This document shows positions 25,122 to 36,125 of a DNA stretch of 64,000 nucleotides, piece after piece. The notes beneath the pieces are model-generated. The model searched no databases. It had not been told where the DNA came from and saw only the letters and a list, made by a program, of their open reading frames with translations. Origin of the DNA: Embiotoca jacksoni (lineage: Eukaryota; Chordata; Actinopteri; Embiotocidae); contig JAKOON010000026.1 in NCBI GenBank assembly GCA_022577435.1, positions 6,024,142 to 6,088,141 of the forward strand, given 5' to 3'. Both the position numbers and the translations under genes were made by a program. Numbering within the stretch: the first letter of the stretch is position 1; each line of letters starts with the position of its first letter.

Positions 25122-25271
25122 CAACAACATCTTAGTTGAGTTTGTTTTGAAAAAAACTCTACAGATCAGCAGAGTCTCCACTGGGTCTTTTGGAAACAAT
25201 CCTCAGACAACATTCAGGTTCTGCTACCTCTAGTGGACAAAAACTATGATTGTCATCTTCGATACTGAAAC

Positions 25272-25428
25272 AAGAAGGAAGGAATGAGGGAAAGATGGGA
25301 GAAGAGAAGGAAGGAGGAAAAGAGGGAAGGAAGTAAAGAAAGAGGGAAGGATGGGAGAGAAGAAGGAAGGAAGAAAGGAGAGAAGTTAAGCAGAAAGGAA
25401 AAAGGGAACGGGAAGAGGAAGGAAAGGC
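25272..25428 (+). repeat. Polypurine tract, 157 nt
   Basis: Only eight pyrimidines in 157 positions, made of GGAA/GAAG/AGGG words with no fixed period. Such strand asymmetry can form triplex (H-DNA) and is usually an old GA-rich microsatellite. The open frames across it (Arg/Lys/Glu/Gly on plus, Ser/Phe/Pro/Leu on minus) are compositional artefacts. Confidence 0.93.
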
Positions 25429-27366
25429 CGTTTAAACCAGTATCTTGGCAATATATTATCACACTGGAGATTAGTATGGACTGGTTGAAGTCGGAGTAAG
25501 ATAGCAGACATTTGTATTTACCCATTGGACCCGTTGATCAAAGCAAACACATTCTGAGAGACACCCCATGAGGAATGAATCAATGGGAATCAATAAAATC
25601 AGACCGAACAGGCTGCAGCCTGTAAATATCAAAGGTCGACTTGCTTGGCCAGAAATGTTTCACAGCTGAATAACAATCAAGGTGAATTTTATCACAAGCG
25701 GGTGGGGGGAAGCGGGGGGGGAGTCTCACAAGTCACCCCTTAAAAATTCGAAACGTGAAAAGTTGGCTTAAAAACTAACAACAAACAAACACGTGAAATA
25801 ACCCGGCGCTCGTTGTCAAGCAGATGGTTGTAACTTCTAAAACGGAGACAAACAGATGTGTGAATCGCTGAGGCTCAGCTGGTGAAAGTGTTTACAAAGT
25901 AGAGGCAGCAATCTCGGCTTTGCCTGGAAACCTTTGTTGCTTTGTTCCACCCCTTCCTCACACAGCTCTTCTGTCTTCTCGCTCCCAGCTGACTAATGAT
26001 GAAGAAATGCCATCAAAGTCATATTTTAAAGGGCACTTCCTGAGACACACGTGCAAGGATTCGGTACCGTGAGTCTCCCCAGGGACACGTTTAAAAAAAA
26101 CAACCAAAAAAACAACCAAAAAAACTCAAAGGTAGAAAACAATACAAGGTTGCTCATATATCTAACGTTCTTATTTCATTTTGCCCTTTGTTCAAGCTTT
26201 ACTGAATTCCCTCACTCTGTACGACATCTTGGTTCCACTTTCTCATATAAACGTCATTATTTTAAATAAGGGGAAAAGGGACTTTAAGTGGGGAAACAAA
26301 CTGTTTGTATACAGAACACACTTATAGTAAGTAAAATAGAAGCGCTGTTTGCCCCCAACAGTTCAGGTGAATCTACACAGAGCCGCTGAAAGTAAACAGG
26401 TATTTTTCAGTATTGTTTTATTGATGGTTCAGTGTGTTATTCTAAAACTATGTCTGAAAGAGACTTCATTTTGTCCACAAAAAAAAAAAAAAAGGAAGGT
26501 GAGTGAAGCGATGTCAGCCCGGGTTAAGAATAGAGGTTTGAATTCAGTTTGACATGTCAGTAGAAAAGGCATTTTGGCAGCTCTTCCATCTGAAGGAAAT
26601 CTATTGTTCACAGACTGAAAGAAGACAAGACAAGCAACGGTCTTGTGATTGAATAGAGATGACTACAACCGTGAAAAAATTCTTTAAGTTATATTTCAGA
26701 GCTGTGAATGTCTCCTTTCTGGTCTCGTTTTAACGTTTTATGTCAAGTCGGCCGTGGCATGAAAGTAATTTAGCATCGCCACCATTATGCTTATTGTATT
26801 CCAGAATCAGGTAGCAGCTGGGTAATCAAACTTGTCTGCTGGAGGCCTTTTTAATCAACAGCTATATGGAAAGTGCACCGATGAAATCCTGTTAGCTCTG
26901 ACACCCAGATGCAGACCATCCGCTGCTAATAGCCCCATTCAAACAAGAGCAGCATTAGGTTTATTATTAATGAATTACGCCTCAGCCTCTGTGTTTCAGG
27001 ATTTCATTTGCATTATGAAATTTCCTGAACCTCTTGTGGCTTGTATACAACTGTGCAAGGTCAAGATTTTACAATTCGTCAATGTTTGATTAGGTGAAGT
27101 GAAACAATGTTTGTTTGTCTATATATAAAAAAAAAAAAAAAATGCATGTTTGATTTGTATATTTTGACAAGTTCTTATATCTATAAGACAAAACGGGTCT
27201 TTTTTTTTTTAATGTAAGAGATCAATGTGATATATGTGTGCTCTGCGTTAAGTGATCTCTAAAGTGAGTTTAATAAGTCGCTTTAGTTGTCCAAAGATTA
27301 GAGACAGATCACGGTCATGGGGAACTTGTTTTAACAATTAAAAGTCTCACCTCCTCTTCCTGCTGC

Positions 27367-27370
<4 letters not shown>
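25429..27370. other. Gene-free sequence; candidate conserved non-coding block
   Basis: Includes a short A-rich tandem (AAAAAAACAACC, about 2.7 units, 26093-26124), A runs near 26480 and 27128, and a T run near 27200. The part at 26750-27085 has an octamer ATTTGCAT (27006-27013) inside ATTTCAT..ATGAAAT plus several ATTAAT/TAATCA words, so it is a candidate enhancer. No gene. Confidence 0.5.
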
Positions 27371-27422
<52 letters not shown>

Positions 27423-27430
27423 CACACACA
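27371..27430 (+). repeat. (CA)n microsatellite
   Basis: 60 bp of CA repeats with a single G interruption near 27416. Confidence 0.96.
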
Positions 27431-27725
27431 GAAAGACCGAGAGAGAGATTCACTCACGCTGTAAACTCGGGCTCAACAAATGCCATCAAACTTGGAAAAC
27501 CCTCGCTATTGAGAAAGCTGATGAGAGGCATGTTTTCGCTGTCATCTTTGAGATGAAGGACGTTGTTTTCTCTGCACGTCCAACATGAAACTTACTTCAT
27601 CTGGTGACAAAGTTATAGCCAATGAATGCTGATCTGTGGATGGACCATCTGCTTGGTGCTTGGCTCTCAAAAACACTGCTAGCTTTACCTGGCACAGTTT
27701 GCACAACAACTAATTATATATATTA

Positions 27726-27788
27726 ACTGAACAGCACAAACAAAATTTCAGACAGACAGAAACAGACATTTTGTTTGTGCTGTTCAGT
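27726..27788. repeat. Perfect 21-bp inverted repeat with 21-nt spacer
   Basis: Arm 27726-27746 (begins ACTGAACAGCAC) and arm 27768-27788 (ends GTGCTGTTCAGT) are exact reverse complements. They are separated by a 21-nt GACA-rich spacer. Transcribed either way this would fold into a fully paired 21-bp hairpin. The stem is too short and too perfect for a typical animal microRNA precursor. A local inverted duplication or a foldback remnant is more likely. Confidence 0.95.
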
Positions 27789-29874
27789 AATTTCCCAGCA
27801 CCACACTTGTTTTACCAGAGCCTGGGAGTAACTTGTTCTTCCCCCTTCTTTTGTTATTTAATGCCTGTTGACAAACAGTTTTTCGGTGCATCACTGCCAC
27901 CTTCTGACAAGATGATAGTTGAATAAATGATATACAATTTGTTTTATTTTTTTCAATGACTATTAGAGAGTTTGAACATGATGTCCCAACTGTAGTTGAT
28001 AGGTAACTACACCCTGCTCCATAGGTCAATTTTGAAACAAGCAGTCGGTATGAAACATCAGATCTATAAAGTCAGGAGGAGGAGCCCGGGGTGGATGGTG
28101 GACGTACAAAGCTAGAGAACCACGCGTACTTGCATTCACAGCATTTTTGAGAAGACTGTCTCAGATTCAGTTCTTGTTTGCTTGACAGGAAGATATACGT
28201 TCTTTATTTGATATTGCGAAGCGCTGCACTGTGTTCAATTCAAGGAAAACAAAATACACAGACAGAGAGTCCCTGTGAGAAGTCAAGGTTTGCTGTTAAT
28301 CAACTGGGTCATTATAATGAGCTCAGTCTTGATACTCACTGACATATGGAGATCTGGAGGTAAATATTTTAGCTACACAAAGGATAGCGACTCATTACAG
28401 GCAGCGTTACATCAAACCAGTAAAGATATTGGTGATTGTGCGGTTGCTAAGATCTTTAATTCACAATTATTTCTGCACTAAAAAACAATGTTGTTCTTCC
28501 ATCGCTGTCACATCTTGAACTATTTATGAAACCAGGATGTGTAATTACATGCAAATTTAATTAATGTACTGTTGTTTCCAAACAACGCACAGGAAATTCT
28601 TCTTCTGTGATGGATATTCAAATCAATTCTCACCATCTACAAGGTACAACATTAGCTTCGGCACTTACACCATCAACAGAAGCAAAATAAACGAAGCAAC
28701 CTTGAACAGCAGCGGATTGAATGGTGATCTCTTTCAAGTGAAAACCTTTCGAAGACAGATTAGCAGCCTGGCTGTATGATGGAAATTTAAGAAGAGCTCA
28801 AGGTTTTAAATTCAAAGATAATATTGCCATTTTTACACCAAGCATGAGTTTCTTTTTCCAAAAACCTTGAAAGCCAAGGACGGATTTACCCCGCCCCCCA
28901 CTGTGCAACTCCCGTCACATTCATACCCATCGATCCACGAGCATCAGCCTTTAACAGTGCAGCTCACCAGCAGCGAGGGTGCGTTACAGCGCAAGGCGAA
29001 GTGAACATGCACACAATTAAACGCGAAAGAGTCCAAGACACATGCAGCGCACGAGTGGTTAAATCTGCTCTCTGGTGGGCGGTTTTATCCTGTAAACATC
29101 ACAGTTTGAGTTACGTTTTTCTCCTCTCGCTCAATTCCAATATCTCAACAGTATCCCACTCTGAACCAGCCTCTTTGAAATCCAGCTGTGTTGACAATCT
29201 TGCGTCAGACTTCAGCTTCACTGCACCTCAATAGTCTCTTATGTTGGAGCACATCAACAGCCAGCCTCGCTGAGAGGTTACACACTCTTGTGTCTCCCTT
29301 CGTTTTCCAGCCGCTTGTTCCATTATAGAAACAGAAAGTCAACATGAAATCAAACTTAAAGCAATGCCACAGTGTTTCAAATCAATTCGCTTCCCTCGAG
29401 CTGAGGGTTGCTTATCAAACCGCTGGCTGCATATTGCTGTGTCGGTGCATGTGAGTGTCTGGGATAGAAACAGGAGGTATAAACAGAAATGCCTGTCAGC
29501 CTACATATCAGTTATCTTAGTCAGAGTGTCTGGAATAGATTTTGAATTCAATATTCAACTTCAACACTTATGCAGAAAAAAAAACAAAAAATGAAGAATG
29601 GAAATGAATAACTAAGCAGCTTGAACACATCATTTCAATGACTTATGCAAAAATGACATTTCAGAACTTGTAATCCCGATCTATTTTTTAGCCTCAAACC
29701 ACACATCATTCTGATTAAAATCCAACATGTGTCACTGCATACCTTAGTGTACTTCTGTTTGGTTAAAGCAACACAGTCCAGTTTCCTTTGAGCTCCACCA
29801 AGAGTCTAATGATTGAACTCGCATGATAAGCTTCGCTGTTTCTCTGTGAGAGTGGGTAAAGGAAAAGCAGCCTT
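27789..29874. other. Gene-free sequence
   Basis: Unique sequence with no recognisable gene, repeat or RNA structure. The frame at 28564-28779 (71 codons) and others are unsupported. Confidence 0.6.
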
Positions 29875-29919
29875 GTGTGTGTGTGTGTGTCGGCGGTGGG
29901 GGGTGGGGGGTGGGGGGGG
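29875..29919 (+). repeat. (GT)n followed by G-quadruplex-type G runs
   Basis: A short (GT)n is followed by G runs of 6, 6 and 8 separated by single T (29898-29919). It can form a G-quadruplex on the plus strand. Confidence 0.92.
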
Positions 29920-30097
29920 AATCAGTAACAAAGACATGAAACTTTATTGCATGCCAACGAGTAGCGCTCCAACAATTTCTAATGTACCCCCTGATGTGTG
30001 GGGTTTGTGTTTTTTTTTTTGTTTTTCGGCTGCTTCACGACGCTACCATAGCAACCGTTTCCCCAAGTCTTTGCTCCAAAGAAATCATCTAATTACC

Positions 30098-30132
30098 AAA
30101 AAAAAAAAAAGAAAAAAAAAAAAAAAAAAAAA
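30098..30132 (+). repeat. Poly(A), about 34 nt with one G
   Basis: A12, G, then about 21 A. It might be a retroposon tail, but I see no recognisable retroposed body upstream. Confidence 0.9.
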
Positions 30133-30400
30133 GGTAAATTATGCAGCAAGTTAGGAAGCCGAATCAAACCCCGAGACTTTTAAAAGATGCATTCACACGC
30201 TGAAAACTACGAATTGTACCAAGGCAAAAGTAGCACTCTTGCTTTGCTCTCACCTTACCTGTGCAGTTCGGCGTAGACCTCCAGATGGGCGGTTAGCAGA
30301 CCACTGAGACTTAGGTGGTGGATGCCGTGATGGAGTGCACACGTTATAGCGAATAGCAGCAGCCAAAGCAGTGAGAGAAAGCAGACAGGAAGGGGGACCA

Positions 30401-30434
30401 GAGGAGGAGGAGGAGGAGGAGGAGGAGGAGGAGG
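30401..30434 (+). repeat. (GAG)n trinucleotide repeat
   Basis: About eleven GAG/GGA units. The minus strand reads poly-Ser or poly-Pro in overlapping frames, which are artefacts. Confidence 0.94.
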
Positions 30435-30466
30435 AAGGCACAAATGCTGAATTATGGATGTGGATT

Positions 30467-30482
30467 GGGGTGGGGTGGGGGG
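30467..30482 (+). repeat. G-run cluster
   Basis: GGGG T GGGG T GGGGGG, a second G-quadruplex-capable motif within the 29.9-30.7 kb G-rich zone. Confidence 0.9.
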
Positions 30483-30630
30483 AGTAAGATAGAGAAGAGA
30501 GGGATTCCTCTGCCTGCTCTTACTGCCCAGATCACAGAGCATGAATCATCTTCTGCATGGATCAAATTGCACAGTCCACTGAAGGGCTGGGTCGGCGCTG
30601 CGAGCGGAGCAGAGGGTATCTGCCGAGGCT

Positions 30631-30669
30631 GGGATGGGGATGGAATTGGGGGGTGGGGGGGGGGGGGGG
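30631..30669 (+). repeat. G-quadruplex motif ending in a G15 run
   Basis: Runs of 3, 4, 6 and 15 G separated by short loops. Homopolymer G of this length is a common assembly error point. Confidence 0.92.
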
Positions 30670-33110
30670 TTATCCTATATGATAAGCAGAGGACTATAGT
30701 ATAAGGAGCAGCTGTTTCTCTCTTCCTCCTCTCTCAGCACACACACACACACAGAGTCAAACTTACAGTCAGTGTCATCAGTTTATTCTCCGACTGGAAG
30801 CTAACAATCCTCCACTTAATCAGATAATCAATACTTTGGATTCTTTATGGCATCGATATCCCATCCGTCCTTTTTCAAGGAAACATTCTCCCCTCACACG
30901 GACTAAGTCATTTTAAGTATTTGCTCCGATATAGTTTCACACATTCATTCCTTTAGTGTAAGATTATATTATTAAATCTGTAAAATATGCATGCGTTTCC
31001 TGTCCTCATCTCATCACATGAATCCTGTTTCCTGAATCCTCCCTTCAGCCACATCTGCCCCGCATCTTCACAATTATATCTCGGCCATATATGGCAAGGA
31101 TTAAAGCCACCCGCCCCCATTTTTTTTTGTTTTTCTTTCAATTTTTCAATGCTTTCTTCTTATCTGAGCCGACACCAACCGGTATTCATCATTCTCTTAA
31201 TACAACGTCATCAGTTGTTTTCAGCGTTTCCCCCCTAAATGTCCTCCGGCAGCTCATGTAACTACCACTTCACACCGGTGTTTGTAGTTTGCATTTTTGC
31301 GCCAAAACTGAATTTGAATGAAATCAGTGAGCTTACAATAACCAAGTCGATCAGAATTCAGTGTGTGGCCTTCAACTTTCAATACCGGGCTGCCTTCAGG
31401 ATTGGTTTCTGAGGGGACTTCGATTCGTAGACTCAAAACTAGGTAAAAAAAGAAAAGAAAGAAAGGGAAGGCGTCAATGTTTTATCTCCCAGTACATTTC
31501 CTACATGACATCTCCAGATCGCTCAACCAAACCACTGGTATCACTAACCGTAAACCCCATCGGCACCCTTTAATGCTTTCATACATTATAAGGTCCATCT
31601 ACATTGAAGATTCCTTCACACATTTGAATTGTTTATTCATTTTCACTCTGAGCATGTTGGGCTGTTATGAAGTAAACAACATCCTCCTCCATCCCTTCTG
31701 AAAATACGACCACAAAAGAGGGTTGTGTGGTGCAAAAAAGAAACAATGGCAGCTGTAGGCTGGTCATATACTATTCATTATTAACTGTATGAATAATATA
31801 CTGTCTCTTTAAGACTGTCTTTTTCTGCATAAACTTGTGTTACGTGCATGCAAATACAAATGATTAGGACAAAAGTTTACCTTATAACGTTGAAATTCCC
31901 AATATGTTAGCAGATATTTAGCTCATTAGCACATTATAATGCTCCTTTTTGAGATTTATATATGTATAGCTGATAAATACTCCATGATATTATCCAGCTA
32001 ACTTTGCTTAATAGTGCTGTTTGCTAGGAAGTAGGGAGTTCATCAGAGATTTTCCCTCTTTGCAAAGCTGCTTTAGTGCTGTTAATAAGAGCAGTGTCTA
32101 AACAGTATGTTGCACATTGTGAGAAGCAAAACAAAAAGCTGAAAGAAGCTAAAATTCTCTGTAGAGCTGAAGAGATCTGTGATCTGATCATTTTCTGTGG
32201 GTTCTTCAGTACAAGTCAGACCCTATCACGTTACACAAAAACGCAGTAATTGGTGAAGCATTAATTTGACAGGCTACTTCACAAAAACGAGATGGTTTTA
32301 GCTGCTCCACTTTCTGCAGCGGTCTTTGCTCTTCAGTCTGTCTGGCAGAAGCCATATCTGATCAACATTTTATATCTCCAAACCCTAAGTAAATTTCCAT
32401 TAAAAGTTCCCAAAACGGCAGCTGCCTCGGTCTGGGTCTACGAGCTGAAAACTGAAAGTTGAGCTGAAAAAAAAACAAACAAAAAATGTTTTAGATTTAG
32501 AGATCCTTGAGCAACATTCCCACTACTGCAAAGTCAGACCTAAAAAAAAAAAAAAACCCACCCGGAGATAAAAACAGCTATAACTGCCCTTCCCAGACAA
32601 AAATCCATGTGGATTGCAACCCGAAGCCTCTCTCTACCACCATTTCAGAGTTAGTTGCATTACATTGCATTATCATACAGCTTTACTGCCTCCATTGTGA
32701 ACACTCTGATTTACAGTAGAGTGAAATAAACTGGTGCAAGTGATCATTTCCTGCATTGATTGAATGCTTCAACAAACCCAGCTCTGTGTTGTAGCGGTGC
32801 ATCGTGGGGGTTTACAGTTCTCGGAGTAATGTCCAGCTCTGAGAGCACATTATTTTTTGGGGTGATGGACAAGTGATCCCTGGGAAGAGCGGTACAAGGA
32901 CGCCACAGAGACGAGATGGAGACCGAACGAAAAATGTGGATCTTGAGACGGCTTGTTGTCGTGCTTCTGCATTCATAAAGATAAACTCATTGTTTTTTCC
33001 TTCATAATATGGGAATCAATGCTTATTAGACCTCTAACATGTGTTGTGTTAGTATGTTTGAAAGTACCAATCTCTACATATTTAATGTACAAATCATGCG
33101 TCAACCAAAA
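30670..33110. other. Gene-free sequence
   Basis: Contains a short (CA)n near 30739 and A runs near 32467 and 32541-32555. 31870-32480 is AT-rich with repeated TTAGC/GCTAA words, but I cannot tie it to a named repeat. No gene. Confidence 0.55.
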
Positions 33111-33614
33111 GCGATGTCACTCATTTTGATTTTTGGTTTGTCTGTTACGCATGTTATGAAGCTTTGAGTTTGGATTTTGGCCGTCGCCATCTTTGCTAGT
33201 TCGGAGCGGTTTGGAGCAGGAAGTGACCGTATTTGGAAGAGCTGGTGGAGGAGCGAGCGGTGGATCTGACTGATCTGATTGGAAACCCAGTGATACTACG
33301 TCCCGCCCACCTCTAGCCTAGGCTTGTCAATCAAACAGACAGGAACCCAAAACACAGCCTTTTAAAGCTTATTTTCAAATTTATGACAGGATTATTTTCA
33401 GATGGGCTGCCAGAAAACTAATAATAATAATTGACTTTAGCTAATAACACTGATGTAACTTGTGGAAAAAATTGATTGACTTTGAATTTCATGAGACGAG
33501 TTGAATGGGAGTCTATGGAGCTGGAGGCTTTTTGGAGCCGACCTCTAGTGGCACTCGGTGGTATTGCAGTTCATGGCACTTCTGCATCAGCCTCATTTTT
33601 TCAGACCCAGAAGC
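33111..33614 (+). mobile_element. Dispersed family 1, copy D (3' truncated)
   Basis: Long copy starting at GCGATGTCAC. It keeps GTCGCCATCTTTGCTAGTTC, TTGGAGCAGGAAGTGAC and the core GGGAGTCTATGGAGCTGGAG. It stops after TTTTTTCAGACCCAGAAG, so the TACGTCCACTTTTATATACAGTCT-type terminus is missing. Open frames at 33476-33858 overlap it and are not genes. Confidence 0.87.
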
Positions 33615-34064
33615 AAATAGACAATGTTTTTATTTGTTTGTTTGTTTCTCTCCACTTGTCCCGTTCCTTCTTCGTACCAGTTGGCCTGTCATCTTTCTCT
33701 ACCTCAGGCGACACTTCGCTGTGTTATTTCTGGTGAAACGAAGCAAACGTACAATCTGTTTTCTGATATTTCACCATGAAAGACAGGCGATTGAGCTGAT
33801 TCCCATCTGCAGTTCAAGAGATTGCTGGACACGTGTGTCAATCAAATGCCAATACTGAAATTGTTGGCTCTGTATCCCCACTCCGTTCCAGCAGAAGCAA
33901 TTGATGCAAACTGTTCTATCTTTATTTCACTTCATACGATCACATGTTATGTCTCTTCAAGTGCACATCATTATATTGACAGCGCTGGGGAGCATTTGTC
34001 TCCCTTCGAGCGTGCCCTCAGCTCTGATTGAGCTTTACACCTGTGTTTTCATCCCGGTTAGGTT
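33615..34064. other. Gene-free sequence
   Basis: Unique sequence between a repeat copy and the CpG-rich patch. Nothing recognised. Confidence 0.55.
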
Positions 34065-34255
34065 TCTGCCTTGTTGAACCGATCCCCAGCTCCTCCACCG
34101 CCGCTCCTCCTCCTCTCGATGTCGGGCTGTCAGACGAGGAGGGCGAAGGGGGCGACGGCTCCTCTCGCTGCTCGGCCCAGCCATGCGTCCGTAATCATCC
34201 CGGCTTCTGCGGCGCCGATTGGTGCGCCTGGTGTCGGACACCGCTGTAGGTGAGT
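34065..34255 (+). other. CpG-rich patch with a possible first coding exon
   Basis: This is the most GC- and CpG-rich 190 bp of the window. An ATG at 34119 opens a frame of 43 complete codons (MSGCQTRRAKG... to ...GVGHRC) that runs without a stop into a strong splice donor consensus, AG|GTGAGT, at 34249/34250. The exon would be 131 nt with a split codon (phase 2). Another frame, entering from a possible acceptor CATCCCGGTTAG at about 34061, gives a Cys-rich peptide ending in TAG immediately before the same donor. I recognise neither peptide. No TATA box is obvious. It could be an alternative promoter and first exon, a lncRNA start, or chance in GC-rich DNA. Confidence 0.25.
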
Positions 34256-35920
34256 GATCAGCAGTTCTCTGGGATACACGAGTCTGCCGTTGATCAATTG
34301 CCCCATTAATACAGCAGCGGAATGGATAACGCACGGCTAGCAGGGATGCACGCAGCAGCACGGTGACACAGGAACACGTTCTCGCTTGTGAAACAACCCC
34401 CGAAGTTTGTTTTAGGAAAGTCTTACATGGATGATGTCCTCAGTGCACATTTGCATAATGTGGTCCCTGTTTTAGAGCAACGTTTTGCTCGCGACGAAGG
34501 GAACAAAGCTCTCACTCTAATAATACGACGGTTTATAATGCAATATTGAGGCTGATGAAACAATCATTCAATCCATCTGGGAAAATGGATCGAGTTGGAA
34601 ACCAATTCGATATCCACAAAGGTTTTGGAAATGGCATCAAAACAAAGCCTGCAATCACTGATAAGGCACTTCAGGTGCTCGTCTACGTAAACAAGAGAGA
34701 CATAAGAAGTAAATGGTAAAACGTCAGGCTGCAGATGATCCGAACAGTTTTAAACAATGAGCAAGAAGGTGGCCGAGTTTTCAGCCCGACTGTAGCGCTG
34801 CTCTCACGCATGGATTTAACAGGAGCGGACTGTCTGTCGCTTCGTAAGTCTGTAGCTGCTTGTCGAGTTCATCATACACATACGCTCGGCCTGTTGAGCC
34901 GTTTTTACTTTACATCGCCTGGGTGGTTTATTTCCGAGTCTGTTTCCGTTGCTGTATTCAAAGTTCAATAACAAGTTTGAAGATTTAAAAGACAGAAACC
35001 AGACTCGGCTTCCTCATTCTGCTCTGCTAGACGACATTGAATCCCGGCGGCTGGCTGGCTTGCGGCAGTACGTACGTGTATTCGAAAAAAATATTGTCAT
35101 TCTATCAGTTTTTTTCCCCTCTTCAAGTCATTATGTGTGATCTCGTAAAAGAAGACTATGTGGCCCTGATGTCACAAGTATATCAAATCTCCTTTTATTC
35201 TTTCCACGGACTGCCAAAGAAAAACTGAAATGCATTACAAATCAAACAAAGATGCTTCCTCCTGCATAGGTGGTCTTGATTTTCAATTACAGTCTCCAAA
35301 AGGTCCTATTTTAAAATAAATTGAGTTGGTGGAAGTCCCCTTCACCCTTTTTACATATACATTTTTTTTAATTACTTCTACATCTGTTACTCATCACTTA
35401 CAGATAAAAAAGAAAACATCTATCTTTCTCTCAAACAACACAAATACAGAAATAATCTTAAATGGAAAATCGATCCCGGCAACGTTTAAATGATCAATTA
35501 CTTCTCCTCTCCTCAGGTGAAACATCGATCCAACACGGTGTAATCGTGTGATATGATATGCAGATGACTTGTTTTGAAATGATTTTCACTCTGTGTTGTC
35601 TCCTAAAAAAAGGCATAAGTCTGACAGTGGAGCCTGTGCCATCAATACAGGTTAAGACCTGGCTGACATTTAGCTTTGACAAAGTCTGCCTGCCAGCCAC
35701 GCACAACTTTAGGAGTCTGTGATGATACTTCGGTCACACCGACACACTGATCCACCCACACAGTTTGTTGGCAGTAGAATATTTATATATTCTTATATTG
35801 TCCTCTCAAAGTGACGGCGGATAGACCGACACCTTCTTATTCTGAAATGACTCCAAAACAACATACAGTATATGTTTTTTTTTTTTCAGCAGCCCGTGTA
35901 GGACCAACACACTGTACCGG
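34256..35920. other. Gene-free sequence
   Basis: If the candidate exon is real this would be intron. Otherwise it is plain unique sequence with short T and A runs (35367, 35877). Nothing else recognised. Confidence 0.55.
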
Positions 35921-36125
35921 ACCTTTGTCGTCACGGTAACAATAATAAACACATTAATGAGGTTGTAAAACAGGCACAGTTTGGTTAGATTTAGGAAAAT
36001 ATCATATTTTTTGTGGTTGAGATGAGCACATTTAGTTACATTAGGTACGTTTATTTACCTACGTAAGTTGGAATAAGTCAGCTCTGACTTTCAACACTGG
36101 ACACGAGGAGCAATCTCTGCAATTC
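35921..36125 (+). mobile_element. Dispersed family 2, copy B
   Basis: CTTTGTCGTCACGGTAAC, AATAATAAACACATTAATGA and GGTTAGATTTAGGAAAAT match the reverse complement of 9772-9910. The downstream TAAGTTGGAATAAGTCAG and CTCTGACTTTCAACACTGGA words fit a fish interspersed repeat that I recognise by texture but cannot name. The class is unresolved. Confidence 0.65.

Noticed and set aside
29092..29101. TGTAAACATC seed like miR-30
   Set aside because: Similarity ends after about 10 nt and no precursor fold is visible.
30255..30542. Poly-Pro and poly-Ser frames on the minus strand
   Set aside because: They are translations of the (GAG)n repeat.
33476..33858. Overlapping 86- and 117-codon plus frames
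   Set aside because: They lie mostly inside dispersed family 1 copy D, and the other copies do not keep the frame.
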